A stretch of 64,000 nt of DNA from Planctomycetota bacterium (GTDB lineage: Bacteria > Planctomycetota > Planctomycetia > Pirellulales > Pirellulaceae), in NCBI GenBank assembly GCA_026692865.1, contig JAPLNI010000058.1, forward strand, positions 295,746 through 359,745. The letters run 5' to 3'. The translations under genes and the position numbers were made by a program. This document shows, piece by piece, positions 52,131 to 61,733 of the stretch. Below the pieces are notes generated by a model that saw nothing but the letters and a program-made list of their open reading frames with translations, was not told the origin of the DNA and did not search any database. The first letter of the stretch is position 1. Each line of letters opens with the position of its first letter.

Positions 52131-54944
52131 ATGATTTTTGAGACAGATAACTCGAAGCTAGAAGCAATCAACATGTCGGATATTCGTCACGACTCGTCGG
52201 AGCCCTGGGCATCTGCGCCCTGGGTACCCGCATCTTGGAACAATTCCACGACGACTACCGCAGAACATGAACGGCTCAAGGCAGACAAAACGCGGACCGC
52301 GAATTGGAAACGTTGGGGGCCATATCTCTCAGAGCGACAGTGGGGAACGGTGCGTGAGGATTACTCGGAGAATCAAGAAGCATGGTTTCACTTTCCGCAC
52401 GATCATGCTCGATCTCGCGCTTATCGATGGGGCGAAGACGGATTGATGGGCTTCTGTGATCGAGAAGGCCGACTGAATTTTGCGTTTGCTTTCTGGAATG
52501 GCCGTGACCCTATGTTGAAGGAGCGACTCTTCGGAGTCCCAGGTCCTGAAGGCAACCACGGTGAAGACGTCAAAGAATGTTATTTCTATTTGGATTCAAC
52601 CCCAACTCATACCTACATGAAAGGGTTGTACAAATATCCGCACGCAAGGTTTCCCTACGAAGACTTGTCCGAAACCAACAAACGGCGTTCGCGGAAGGAG
52701 CTTGAGTATGAAATCATAGACACGGGTGTTTTCAACAATGGGGCATACTTTGACTGCGAAATCGAATATGCCAAAGGATCTCCTGATGACCTTCTGGTTC
52801 GACTGCGTATTCACAATCGCGGAACCGAACCGCAAACGATCCACGTGCTCCCGACACTTTGGTATCGCAACGTTTGGGTCTGGGGATGTGAGCACGAAGG
52901 GTGTATCGCGAAACCGCGAATGAAATTGACAAAAGACAAGACCGTCGCACTAGATCATGAAACACTCAACAGATTCACCTTTCGATGTGATGACATTTTA
53001 AACCCGTCGACGGGTGAGAGAATCGAACCCATCTGGCTTTTCACAGAGAACGAAACGAATCCTCAGTTGCATCCGGGACTGCCAACATCCGGGAGTTTCT
53101 TCAAGGATGCGTTCCATCGGTATATTGTCGGTGGTGACTTGAAGGCCGTTGATCTCCGAAACTTTGGTACCAAGTGTGCTCCTTACTTCATGGCGGTTGT
53201 CAAACCTGGCGAGCCGTTGGAGATTCGATGTAGGTTGAGTAGCGATGGTCTTGTGTCTGACGAGAACGCGTTTGGTCCAGCCTTTGACCAAGTGTTCAAA
53301 GATAGGATTACTGAGGCCAATGAGTTTTATGATGCGACCATTCCAGAGGCACTAACCGCAGAAGAGAAAAACATATCTCGGCAAGCTTATGCGGGTCTTT
53401 TGTGGACGAAGCAGTTCTACCATTACATTGTTGCCAATTGGATCGATGGCGATTCTGATGCGCCGCCGACTCCTGCCTCACGAAAGCGTGGACGCAATAG
53501 CGACTGGCATCACTTGTTTAATCGAGATGTTATTTCGATGCCCGATAAGTGGGAATATCCATGGTATGCCGCTTGGGACTTAGCGTTTCACATGATTCCC
53601 ATGTCGCGAATCGACCCCGAGTTCAGTAAGCAGCAACTGATACTTTTTCTTCGCGAATGGTACATGCATCCCAATGGGCAGATCCCCGCATATGAATGGG
53701 CATTGGGAGACGTTAATCCACCTGTACATGCTTGGGCGTGTTGGGAACTGTATCTAAACAGCGGGCCTCCGGGGCAGCGAGATCGGGAATTTTTATCGCG
53801 TACTTTTCAGAAGCTGCTCCTCAATTTTACGTGGTGGGTTAACCGGAAAGACACGCGCGGCGAACACGTTTTCAGTGGTGGATTCCTCGGGTTGGATAAT
53901 ATCGGTGTTTTCGATCGGTCCAAGCCCCTCCCCGGCGGCGGGACGCTTGATCAAGCAGATGCAACAGCTTGGATGGCTTTCTTTTGCGGAACCATGCTTC
54001 AGATGGCACTGGAACTGGCTGAGGAAAACCAAGCTTATGGAGACATGGCAAGTAAGTTCTTCGAGCACTACGTTGCAATTGCCGAGGCAATGAATACGCT
54101 TCACGGCACTGGTCTTTGGGAGAAGGAAGATGGCTTCTACTACGACCATTTGTTTCGTGATGGAAAGAGTATTCCGATGCGAGTTCGGTCTTTGGTCGGA
54201 TTGATACCTCTTTGCACCGGAGTCATCCTTTATGAAGAAACCATCAATAAGTTGCGAGGTTTTCAAAGGCGCATGAATTGGTTTTTGAAGTACAAGCCAG
54301 AGATGTCAGAGCAGATGACTTATCTTGAAAGGCTTTGTCCAAAGACACAAAGCTTCGGGATGCGACTGCTTGCGATTCCATCCATTGATCAATTTAAGAA
54401 GCTGGTCAGCTACCTCGTCGACGAAGCGGAGTTTCTTTCGCCTTATGGTATTCGCTCACTGTCAGCCATACATGCAGAGAAGCCATTTGTCTTCCAACAC
54501 GCGAGCGGTACCGAATCTGTTGGTTACGTCCCCGGCGAAAGCGATAGCTACATGTTCGGTGGCAATAGCAACTGGCGGGGACCAGTTTGGTTTCCATTGA
54601 ACTTTCTTATCATCCAAGCTCTTCGCAAATACCACGAGTTCTACGGTGATTCGATCACGGTCGAGTGTCCAACTGGCTCTGGAGTGATGATGAACCTCCA
54701 TCAAGTCGCCGATGAAATTGAGCGGCGGTTGGTCTCGATTTTTAAGGCTGACAAAACCGGACGTTTACCTTGCCATGGTGACAGCAAACTTCATCAATCC
54801 GACCCCAATTGGAAAAACTTGCCTCTGTTCTACGAGTACTTTCACGGTGATAATGGTTCAGGCCTAGGAGCTAGCCACCAAACCGGATGGACGGCATTGG
54901 TTGCTACGATGCTGGATCACATGGCGTCGAAGAGGAATTCCTAG
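52131..54944 (+). CDS. GH63-like glucosidase
   Basis: 937 residues from ATG 52131; ATG 52173 is an alternative, and the longer frame from 51915 is excluded because it overlaps the previous gene. Family features are TANWKRWGPYLSERQWGTVREDYS, NHGEDVKECYFYLDSTPTHTYMK, and GRNSDWHHLFNRDVISMPDKWEYPW, AAWDLAFHMIPMSR, with GNSNWRGPVWFPLNFLI near the end. These match large bacterial glucosidase or mannosylglycerate-hydrolase-type GH63 proteins with an (alpha/alpha)6 barrel. It has no signal peptide, so it probably works in the cytosol on alpha-glucosidic or glycerate glycosides. It could be part of compatible solute or glycogen breakdown. Confidence 0.9.
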   Translation: MIFETDNSKLEAINMSDIRHDSSEPWASAPWVPASWNNSTTTTAEHERLKADKTRTANWKRWGPYLSERQWGTVREDYSENQEAWFHFPHDHARSRAYRWGEDGLMGFCDREGRLNFAFAFWNGRDPMLKERLFGVPGPEGNHGEDVKECYFYLDSTPTHTYMKGLYKYPHARFPYEDLSETNKRRSRKELEYEIIDTGVFNNGAYFDCEIEYAKGSPDDLLVRLRIHNRGTEPQTIHVLPTLWYRNVWVWGCEHEGCIAKPRMKLTKDKTVALDHETLNRFTFRCDDILNPSTGERIEPIWLFTENETNPQLHPGLPTSGSFFKDAFHRYIVGGDLKAVDLRNFGTKCAPYFMAVVKPGEPLEIRCRLSSDGLVSDENAFGPAFDQVFKDRITEANEFYDATIPEALTAEEKNISRQAYAGLLWTKQFYHYIVANWIDGDSDAPPTPASRKRGRNSDWHHLFNRDVISMPDKWEYPWYAAWDLAFHMIPMSRIDPEFSKQQLILFLREWYMHPNGQIPAYEWALGDVNPPVHAWACWELYLNSGPPGQRDREFLSRTFQKLLLNFTWWVNRKDTRGEHVFSGGFLGLDNIGVFDRSKPLPGGGTLDQADATAWMAFFCGTMLQMALELAEENQAYGDMASKFFEHYVAIAEAMNTLHGTGLWEKEDGFYYDHLFRDGKSIPMRVRSLVGLIPLCTGVILYEETINKLRGFQRRMNWFLKYKPEMSEQMTYLERLCPKTQSFGMRLLAIPSIDQFKKLVSYLVDEAEFLSPYGIRSLSAIHAEKPFVFQHASGTESVGYVPGESDSYMFGGNSNWRGPVWFPLNFLIIQALRKYHEFYGDSITVECPTGSGVMMNLHQVADEIERRLVSIFKADKTGRLPCHGDSKLHQSDPNWKNLPLFYEYFHGDNGSGLGASHQTGWTALVATMLDHMASKRNS

Positions 54945-55000
54945 AGCGAAGACAAGTGGTTTGTAGTCACACCTTTTCCAGGGCGGAGCTAATGAAACGT

Positions 55001-55122
55001 GAGCCGATGGCGCGAGCGGCTTAACGTCCAACATATTGAGCCTCAGGCGATAGCCGAGTTCAAGCGACTAGCCAACCGCTTGCGTAGGAAAGTTCAACGA
55101 CGCGGCTAGCGTCGGCGGCTCG
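55001..55122. repeat. GAGCC-type dispersed repeat unit with imperfect inverted ends
   Basis: The element starts GAGCCGATGGCGCGAGCGGC and ends GCGTCGGCGGCTC, so its ends are imperfect inverted repeats. It also contains an internal GAGCCTCAGGCGATAGCCG (55038-55056), near-identical to 15746-15770. It looks like a MITE-like or REP-like module in the intergenic gap. Confidence 0.6.
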
Positions 55123-55205
55123 GGAAAAATGTCATTTTCATTTCCCTACGTTTTGGCCAATCTCAAAGAAACCCATTTGACTTCGTACTCCACAAAAAGC
55201 ACACA

Positions 55206-55733
55206 ATGGTCAATCAAAACACAACAACCCACGACGATATTTATTCGATTTTCGCTCGACGAATCGATGGTTCTGAGGAATCGATGGAGCAGTATCGTGG
55301 CCAATGGATCTTAGTAGTTAATGTCGCAAGCAAGTGTGGTTTTACGCCACAGTACGCTGGTTTAGAAAAGCTTTATCAGGACTTTCGAGACCGAGGGTTT
55401 GTGATTCTGGGTTTTCCTTGCAATCAGTTTATGGGTCAAGAACCAGGTTCCGACTCAGAGATTCTTGGTTTTTGTTCCACTCGGTATCAAGTCAGTTTTC
55501 CGATTTTTTCGAAAGTCGATGTGAACGGGCCTGCCACTCATGAGGTCTATCGGTTTTTGAAACAGCAGGCGCGTTCTTGGTTGGGATTTCAACGAATTGG
55601 TTGGAATTTCACTAAGTTTCTTGTGCACCCGGATGGTCGCATGGTCGAGCGATTCTTGCCAACCACGACTCCGGCGACAATCGGCAATCGGTTGTCTACA
55701 TTGATGGGCGATCAGCTTCTGCCCCGAAAGTAG
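55206..55733 (+). CDS. Glutathione peroxidase-family protein
   Basis: 175 residues. The catalytic Cys 44 is in NVASKCGFTPQY; the FPCNQFMGQEPG segment and WNFTKFLVHPDG give the Gln and Trp of the tetrad. It is a Cys, not selenocysteine, enzyme, and likely uses thioredoxin, as most bacterial homologues do. It reduces peroxides, probably in the cytosol since no signal is seen. It follows a repeat region and stands alone. Confidence 0.93.
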   Translation: MVNQNTTTHDDIYSIFARRIDGSEESMEQYRGQWILVVNVASKCGFTPQYAGLEKLYQDFRDRGFVILGFPCNQFMGQEPGSDSEILGFCSTRYQVSFPIFSKVDVNGPATHEVYRFLKQQARSWLGFQRIGWNFTKFLVHPDGRMVERFLPTTTPATIGNRLSTLMGDQLLPRK

Positions 55734-55765
55734 CTGTTCGCCTGGGAGCGGCTGAAGTTGCTGCG

Positions 55766-55791
55766 TTAGGCAAGCCTCCGAAATTGCCTAA
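55766..55791 (+). terminator. Hairpin after the glutathione peroxidase gene
   Basis: TTAGGCAA (55766-55773) and TTGCCTAA (55784-55791) pair perfectly around a ten-base loop. There is no T-run, so it may be an mRNA-stabilising structure rather than a classic terminator. Confidence 0.45.
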
Positions 55792-56013
55792 CTGCCGGAA
55801 CTATCGGAATTATCTGCGCTTCTTACAAAAGAATCGACGGTTCCGGACATTGCCGGAAGCGATTTTCAGATGGTTGATATAGAATTATGGACATCGGTTT
55901 GCATGGTTTTAGACGAGCGAAGGAGTGCACGATGGGGTTTCATGACTAGTGGAAAACTAGAAACCTTGCTTTCCGAATCACTGCGCGGTCACGCTTTTGG
56001 AACTTGAAACGGT

Positions 56014-58458
56014 ATGAGCTTAACAAACTTGAACAACACGGACTCCTCCTGGTCACATGGCAATTCAATGGGACAGAACGCGTCTCAAGGGATGAAAGGC
56101 ATTGACTGGGCGGCCATGCTTTGGCGTTGGAAATGGCTGCCGATGCTCGGGGCCATTATCGGTACGTCGATTGGTGGATTGATTTGGGTTCAGCTTCCAA
56201 CACAGTATCTGGCCAGAGCGCTAATTCAAGTCGTGAATCCTCAAAGCAACGGCATACCCATGGTTAGTCTTGATATGGGCGATAGCAAAGTAAGTAACCG
56301 AAGTGACGACGTCGTAATCATTTCTAGCAAAGCAGTAATGCAAAACGCCATCGAGCTTGGCCGCTTGGATCAGAATTCCAGAGTGCTTGATCTCAAAGTT
56401 GAATCGTTGGTCGAATGGATCCGAGACCAAGATCACTTAAGTGTCAAACCAGGAACCAAGGAATCGATTACGGACATTGTTCAAATTGATTTCACGTGCG
56501 AAGACGCCGAACTGAGTGCTGAAGTTGTCCAGGCAATTGTTGCTGGATACGAACGTTTTATTGGTAAAGAATCGCAAAACCTCAACACAGAAGTTCTTGA
56601 GAAGCTCGCTAAATTTCGCGAAGAGTTGGATACGAAGTATCGTCAAGCGAGGACTGAATATCTGAAAGTCCAAAAGGCTACACCGCTAATTTTCAATGCG
56701 GGCGAAGCACGCGACCCATACGCGGAAGCCTTAATCAACTTGAACACAAAGATTGCTGAAAACAGCTTGAAGTCCAGCGAAATCGAATCGGCATTGGAGC
56801 AAGTTATCGAAGCTCAAAAGGCAGGCCGTCCTCTTGATACGGTCCTCCAAACTCTCGCGCGAATTAGCAAAGATCAAGTTATGAGTCAGCAAAAGACTGC
56901 AGTGGAGCAAATGACAATCAGTGGTATGCTCGATCGCGGGACTGATGCCGAGCAAATGCGAATCAACAAGTTGCAACCTTTGGAAATCATGCTCCGCGTT
57001 CAGACTGAGAACTTTGGAGATGGGCACCCAACGGTAACGCGAATTCAAAAAGAGATTGAAGGGGTCAAAAAGGGGATCTCCGAAATTGAGTCGCGAGAAG
57101 CCGAACGCCGCACAGCTATGTTAGCGGAACTAGAAGATTACAACCTCAAGGCCGTGCCCGTAGAACAACGTTTGGCTTCGGCAGTTGGCTCCTTGAATGA
57201 GGAGCTTCAAGCCATCAAGATCGGGAACGCGAAACTGATCGCTTTGGCTGCCCAAAATCAGGCTAAAAGTAAGGAAATGCAAAACGCTTACGCAGAGCTT
57301 GATTTGCTGAAAAATGAAATGGAATCGCTTAACGATAGTTCGTTTGAACTGAAGAAGGCTCTTGAGCGACTAGACATGGGAAGTGGATATGGTGGTAAGA
57401 CTATGAAACGCCTAGAGATACCCCAGATTGGTGCTCCCGCTGGTCCTTCAATGCCCAAATTCCTTGGGCTCGGTGCATTTTTTGGGATGTCTGCTTTCCT
57501 CGGACTCGCCTATCTCTTGGAGCTTGCTGACAGGTCTTACCGTGGTCCGGAAGAAGTTGCGAACGATCTCGGTGTACCCATTCTTGGGCATATCCAACTT
57601 ACGAATCTGACTCGTAAGGATCGAAAGGATGAAAAAGTAGACTTGTCGATGGTTACGTTCCACAAGCCTAAGTCGACCGCCGCCGAAGCATTCCGCGGAG
57701 TTCGGACTGCCGTGTATTTTGGCAATCACAGTGGCAACTTGAAAGTGATCCAAGTCACCAGCCCAGTTCCCGGTGATGGTAAGTCGACGGTTGCAGCAAA
57801 CCTCGCATCGACTATCGCGCAATCTGGGAGGAAGACGCTTCTCCTGGATGGTGACATGCGACGTCCACGCTTGGCCAAGCTTCTTGGAGCGAGGGAAGAC
57901 ATTGGTCTGACCAACATTATGGCTGGGAAGATGACAATCGAAGAAGCGACTCAGTCAACAAGCATTGCTAATCTGGATATTCTTACCTGCGGTCGGCGGC
58001 CTGGTAATCCAGCCGAACTGCTTTTGAGCGACTCCTTCTTCGATATTATTCGCGAACTCCGCGAAAAATACGACTTCATCATTATGGATACCCCACCGCT
58101 ATTGGCTGTAAGCGATCCTGCGAACGCGGCAGCAACCGTGGATGCAGTGATCCTAACGCTTCGACTTCGAAGAAATCTTAAGCCACTAGCATTACGTGCA
58201 GCTCAGATGCTGCAAGCAGTCAACGCAAACCTCCTTGGCGTTGTCATCAACGGGGTGACGGGGAAGGCAGGTTATGGATATGGCGGTTATCGATACGATG
58301 GAGGCGGATATTCGTCCAAGGGGAGCTATGGTGGATATGGCTACGGTGCAACGTATGGATATGGGGATTACTACTCCGGTTCGGATACACCTACTGGAAC
58401 TCGCACCAGGGTCAGTAATGGCGTAGCCGCTGCAATTGAAAACATAGAAAAGGCCTAG
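56014..58458 (+). CDS. Wzc-like bacterial tyrosine kinase with Gly-Tyr-rich tail
   Basis: 814 residues. A membrane segment at about 37-57 and a second at about 475-500 enclose a large periplasmic part with a chain-length-determinant front and coiled coil (about 190-440). The cytosolic BY-kinase has Walker A PVPGDGKST (582-591), LLLDGDMRRP (609-618) and FIIMDTPPLL (688-697). The C-terminal tail, about 751-790, has twelve Tyr in 40 residues within a Gly-rich run, the probable autophosphorylation cluster. It is expected to drive and tune polysaccharide polymerisation with the Wza-like lipoprotein. It lies nine bases before the P-loop membrane protein. Confidence 0.92.
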   Translation: MSLTNLNNTDSSWSHGNSMGQNASQGMKGIDWAAMLWRWKWLPMLGAIIGTSIGGLIWVQLPTQYLARALIQVVNPQSNGIPMVSLDMGDSKVSNRSDDVVIISSKAVMQNAIELGRLDQNSRVLDLKVESLVEWIRDQDHLSVKPGTKESITDIVQIDFTCEDAELSAEVVQAIVAGYERFIGKESQNLNTEVLEKLAKFREELDTKYRQARTEYLKVQKATPLIFNAGEARDPYAEALINLNTKIAENSLKSSEIESALEQVIEAQKAGRPLDTVLQTLARISKDQVMSQQKTAVEQMTISGMLDRGTDAEQMRINKLQPLEIMLRVQTENFGDGHPTVTRIQKEIEGVKKGISEIESREAERRTAMLAELEDYNLKAVPVEQRLASAVGSLNEELQAIKIGNAKLIALAAQNQAKSKEMQNAYAELDLLKNEMESLNDSSFELKKALERLDMGSGYGGKTMKRLEIPQIGAPAGPSMPKFLGLGAFFGMSAFLGLAYLLELADRSYRGPEEVANDLGVPILGHIQLTNLTRKDRKDEKVDLSMVTFHKPKSTAAEAFRGVRTAVYFGNHSGNLKVIQVTSPVPGDGKSTVAANLASTIAQSGRKTLLLDGDMRRPRLAKLLGAREDIGLTNIMAGKMTIEEATQSTSIANLDILTCGRRPGNPAELLLSDSFFDIIRELREKYDFIIMDTPPLLAVSDPANAAATVDAVILTLRLRRNLKPLALRAAQMLQAVNANLLGVVINGVTGKAGYGYGGYRYDGGGYSSKGSYGGYGYGATYGYGDYYSGSDTPTGTRTRVSNGVAAAIENIEKA

Positions 58459-58467
58459 AACACTTCG

Positions 58468-59973
58468 ATGACCGAACAAGAATTTTTAGACCACTACCAG
58501 CTTACTCGCAATCCATTTGCGGACGAAGACGCTCAAACCGATGCGGTTTTCAAGGAATGTTGCATTGAGCAAACCTATCATCCTGCTTGGAGCAAAGTCT
58601 ATGGCGATCCAAGTGAGCCTGCTACGGCGATAGTTCTTGGGTCTAAGGGCGCAGGAAAGACTGCGATGCGACTGCAAATCGTCAAGCAACTCCAAGCCTA
58701 TAATTTGTCGCACCCAGAGAAGCGTGTGTTCTTCATCCAATACGATGACTTCAATGCGTTCTTGGGTCCATTGCAACAGAGCCTGCCACAACGATACAGA
58801 TCGAACCCCGATCGCGTTCTGCAGTCGATACGCAAATGGGATCATATGGATGCGATCCTTTGCCAATCAGTTACAAGCCTAGTCGATCGCATTCTGAAGG
58901 TAAATGAAAAACGCCCCAATGATCAGGGGATGGAGGTTGACCTCGGGAAAGTTGCTCAACTGGACCGCGGACAAAAACGCGATGTTCTTCTGTTGGCAGC
59001 CGCCTATGACCAAGCACATGCAGGAAGCTTTCAATCTAGGTGGACCAAGCTAAGAAAAACGCTTCGTTATGGAAATTTTTCGACATGGACATTTTGCGCG
59101 ATTGCGATTTCAGGAACGCTCATCAGTTCGCTTATCGGATACGGATTGATCGCAAGTAAAGCCAGTGCAGGACGCACGGCAATCTCACTAACAATTGCAC
59201 TTGTTTTTTTAAGCTGGCTTCCATATCTCGGTCGTTACATTCGACATGCCAGGATAGCAATGAAGCTCAAAAAGAATATCCGAGTCGGTCGTCATGATAT
59301 CCCCTCCCTGACAAATGTCTTGATGGATATTCCCTCAAGCGATCTCGCAGCACAACCGCTACCGATGTCCCAGCGTTCGGACGACAGATATGCGATGCTC
59401 GAAAAGCTTCAGTCGCTCCTCCGCTCGCTTGGGTTTCCAGGTCTAATTGTTATCGTTGACCGCGTCGACGAACCAGACTTAGTCAACGGTCTCCCGGAAC
59501 GCATGCAAGCTTTAGTTTGGCCGCTTTTGGACAATAAACTGCTCAAGCACCCGGGCCTGGGCTTTAAGCTTCTCCTGCCAAGCAATCTTTTATACTTCCT
59601 TGACCGGGAGTCACGCGAATTCAACGAGCGAGCTCGATTGGACAAGCAGAATCTCATCCGAAACTTTGACTGGACCGGCGAAGCACTTTATGATCTTTTA
59701 GCAGCGAGACTGAAAGCCTGCTCAAACTCCAAGGATGAACCGGTTTTGCCGAGTGCTTTAGTCGCAGATTCGATTTCCGAACAGCGACTCCTGTCCTCCA
59801 TGCAGTCTTTGAGAACGCCACGATCCTTGTTTAGATTCTGGTATCGTTTACTCGCCGAGCATTGTAAACAGCATCGTTCAAAATCACCTTCGTTTACAAT
59901 CTCTAGCGAACTTTTTGAATCAACACTCGCTGTTTACCAAAGTGAAGCCAATATGGCGACAACTCTTAATTAA
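58468..59973 (+). CDS. Membrane-inserted P-loop NTPase (KAP-like order), unassigned family
   Basis: 501 residues. The N-terminus YQLTRNPFADEDAQTDAVF resembles the start of ExeA-type AAA proteins. Walker A is GSKGAGKT (58-65), then two membrane helices at about 206-229 and 237-255, then Walker B-like LIVIVDRVDEP (326-336, Asp 331). The order P-loop, two TM helices, Walker B is that of the KAP NTPases. The C-terminal third has a GFKLLLPSNLLYF (sensor-like) and helical region. It starts nine bases after the BY-kinase stop, so it belongs to the polysaccharide block. No known role. Confidence 0.72.
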   Translation: MTEQEFLDHYQLTRNPFADEDAQTDAVFKECCIEQTYHPAWSKVYGDPSEPATAIVLGSKGAGKTAMRLQIVKQLQAYNLSHPEKRVFFIQYDDFNAFLGPLQQSLPQRYRSNPDRVLQSIRKWDHMDAILCQSVTSLVDRILKVNEKRPNDQGMEVDLGKVAQLDRGQKRDVLLLAAAYDQAHAGSFQSRWTKLRKTLRYGNFSTWTFCAIAISGTLISSLIGYGLIASKASAGRTAISLTIALVFLSWLPYLGRYIRHARIAMKLKKNIRVGRHDIPSLTNVLMDIPSSDLAAQPLPMSQRSDDRYAMLEKLQSLLRSLGFPGLIVIVDRVDEPDLVNGLPERMQALVWPLLDNKLLKHPGLGFKLLLPSNLLYFLDRESREFNERARLDKQNLIRNFDWTGEALYDLLAARLKACSNSKDEPVLPSALVADSISEQRLLSSMQSLRTPRSLFRFWYRLLAEHCKQHRSKSPSFTISSELFESTLAVYQSEANMATTLN

Positions 59974-60036
59974 ACTGGATGCTGCTTCCACCATTGTTTG
60001 AAAACCAGAAGATTTTTTTATCAGTCGAGTTATTTC

Positions 60037-61704
60037 ATGAAACTCCTCTCTGCAAAGCTAGTAAAGAACTTGTTTAATCTAAATTCATCACGGGGATTGG
60101 CTCTCAACAGTGACAATCGGACCTATGCTGTCGCATATCTCTGCATATCTGCTGTTGCATGGACAGTCCTTCTTTCAGGTAAGCACGCGTACTCTGTTGA
60201 TAGCTTGCCGAATGATGCGGAAGCAAATCAACTCGGACTCGTAATCGAGTGGCAAGCACAATCGCAAAGAACTGCAATTGGAACCGGTAAGACTGGCTTG
60301 GTGCTCTGGCCATCGCAAGAGAAACAAGAAGGTTTCATTGTGCAAACGGGGAATCGAGAAGTCGCTCGAATCGACGCTAATCAAATCGATCGAGAAGCAG
60401 TAGAAAAACTTGTGTTCGCCGAAAAGCGTGTCGCAAAGCTTCCCAAGCTCGGCATCGAAGCGGCAGAAGCTCAAGCCAATCAGATTGCAAAGTACTACAA
60501 GGACCTCAAGAGAACCGCTACTGTTAAACCGTATAATGAAACAGTCACCTACCTGATTACTGCATCGCGAGACGGAGCAGTTGAAGGCTTCAATGCAGAG
60601 TCAGGAAAGATTCTTTGGTCAACATCGGTCGGCGATTACACGCTGCCAACCTATGGCCCGGGGGTCAACGAAGATTTCGTCGCAGTTTCAAATGGAAGTA
60701 TTCTTTATGTATTGGATACAAAGACGGGTAAGCTTATTGGGCAACGTAAATTAACCGAAAGCTTGGCGGCCGCACCACAACCAGTCAACAACAACATCTA
60801 CTGCTCTACACTCAGCAACGCAATCATCTCGATAGATGCGACCAATATCGCAGACTCAGTCATTACAAGTGCGCGTTTCTCCAGTGGTGTACCCTCGGCT
60901 GTGATACCATCTCACAACAAACTGTTCATCGCTTGGCCGAATAAGAATTTCATTTACGTGGCTCAATCCGGTCGATCGATTGCGTTATGGAGCCGTTTGG
61001 TAGGGCAAGAGCTTTTTGTTGCATCGCCCCAAGCAACATCCGACGGCTTTATAGCGGTCTCTTCTACTGGTATGGTTTACAGAATGAATCTGTCGAGAAC
61101 AGAATCAATCGTTTGGAGAGCCAACCTTGCTGCACAATGCACGACAACTCCACTAGTTGCAGATGGAGTAATACTTGTTGTAACGGACTCCGGGTCGATG
61201 ATCGCACTGTCGGAAAAAGATGGCGAAAGGCTTTGGCTTTCCGAGGAGACGGCCATCGCTCAGCCATTAGCGATTACGCCGGAAAGAGTCTACGCGCAAC
61301 AAAAGGCAGGTCAACTTGTCGCCATCGATCGCAAGACGGGGAAGACATATGCCCGAGTTGAGCGAGCCTTTGCAAACGGCATGCACAACGACGTTAATGA
61401 TCGTATCATTCTGTCGTCCGAGTCGGGCGCCATGATGTGTCTTCATGAGCCAAACTCCTTACGTCCCAGATTGAACAGACCAGCTGATAGTTCTTCAGCC
61501 GCCGAAAACAAATCTTCAAAGAAACAGCCCGAAGCGGAAGCAGAAATGGTTCAGCCCGCTGAAGGTAGTGCTGTTGAAGATCCCTTTGGAAGCTCCGCAC
61601 CGATGAACAAGACTGACGGAGCTAATAATTCTGACGATCCATTCGGAGCTGCACCGTCTGGCGACGCGATGAAGAAGAGTGACGATCCGTTTGGCGGATT
61701 TTAA
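60037..61704 (+). CDS. PQQ-type beta-propeller protein with DPFG tail
   Basis: 555 residues from ATG 60037; TTG 59998 is the alternative. A signal anchor lies at about 30-50 (AVAYLCISAVAWTVLLSGKH). Repeats of the PQQ/BamB type follow: GAVEGFNAESGKILWSTSVGD, LYVLDTKTGKLIGQ, IALWSRLVGQELFVASP, MIALSEKDGERLWLSEE and LVAIDRKTGKTYA. The tail (about 480-555) is Ala/Ser/Lys-rich with three DPFG units and ends GGF. It is probably envelope-associated, like a BamB-type scaffold. It is 63 bases after the P-loop gene and points toward the BBP7 gene. Confidence 0.82.
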   Translation: MKLLSAKLVKNLFNLNSSRGLALNSDNRTYAVAYLCISAVAWTVLLSGKHAYSVDSLPNDAEANQLGLVIEWQAQSQRTAIGTGKTGLVLWPSQEKQEGFIVQTGNREVARIDANQIDREAVEKLVFAEKRVAKLPKLGIEAAEAQANQIAKYYKDLKRTATVKPYNETVTYLITASRDGAVEGFNAESGKILWSTSVGDYTLPTYGPGVNEDFVAVSNGSILYVLDTKTGKLIGQRKLTESLAAAPQPVNNNIYCSTLSNAIISIDATNIADSVITSARFSSGVPSAVIPSHNKLFIAWPNKNFIYVAQSGRSIALWSRLVGQELFVASPQATSDGFIAVSSTGMVYRMNLSRTESIVWRANLAAQCTTTPLVADGVILVVTDSGSMIALSEKDGERLWLSEETAIAQPLAITPERVYAQQKAGQLVAIDRKTGKTYARVERAFANGMHNDVNDRIILSSESGAMMCLHEPNSLRPRLNRPADSSSAAENKSSKKQPEAEAEMVQPAEGSAVEDPFGSSAPMNKTDGANNSDDPFGAAPSGDAMKKSDDPFGGF

Positions 61705-61733
61705 TCGTCATCTTCTCTTTTTCGAACGCGTCA

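Noticed and set aside
54945..55205. tRNA search in the intergenic repeat region
   Set aside because: No cloverleaf or TPsiC-like GGTTCGAATCC arrangement; the GAGCC structures explain the pairing.
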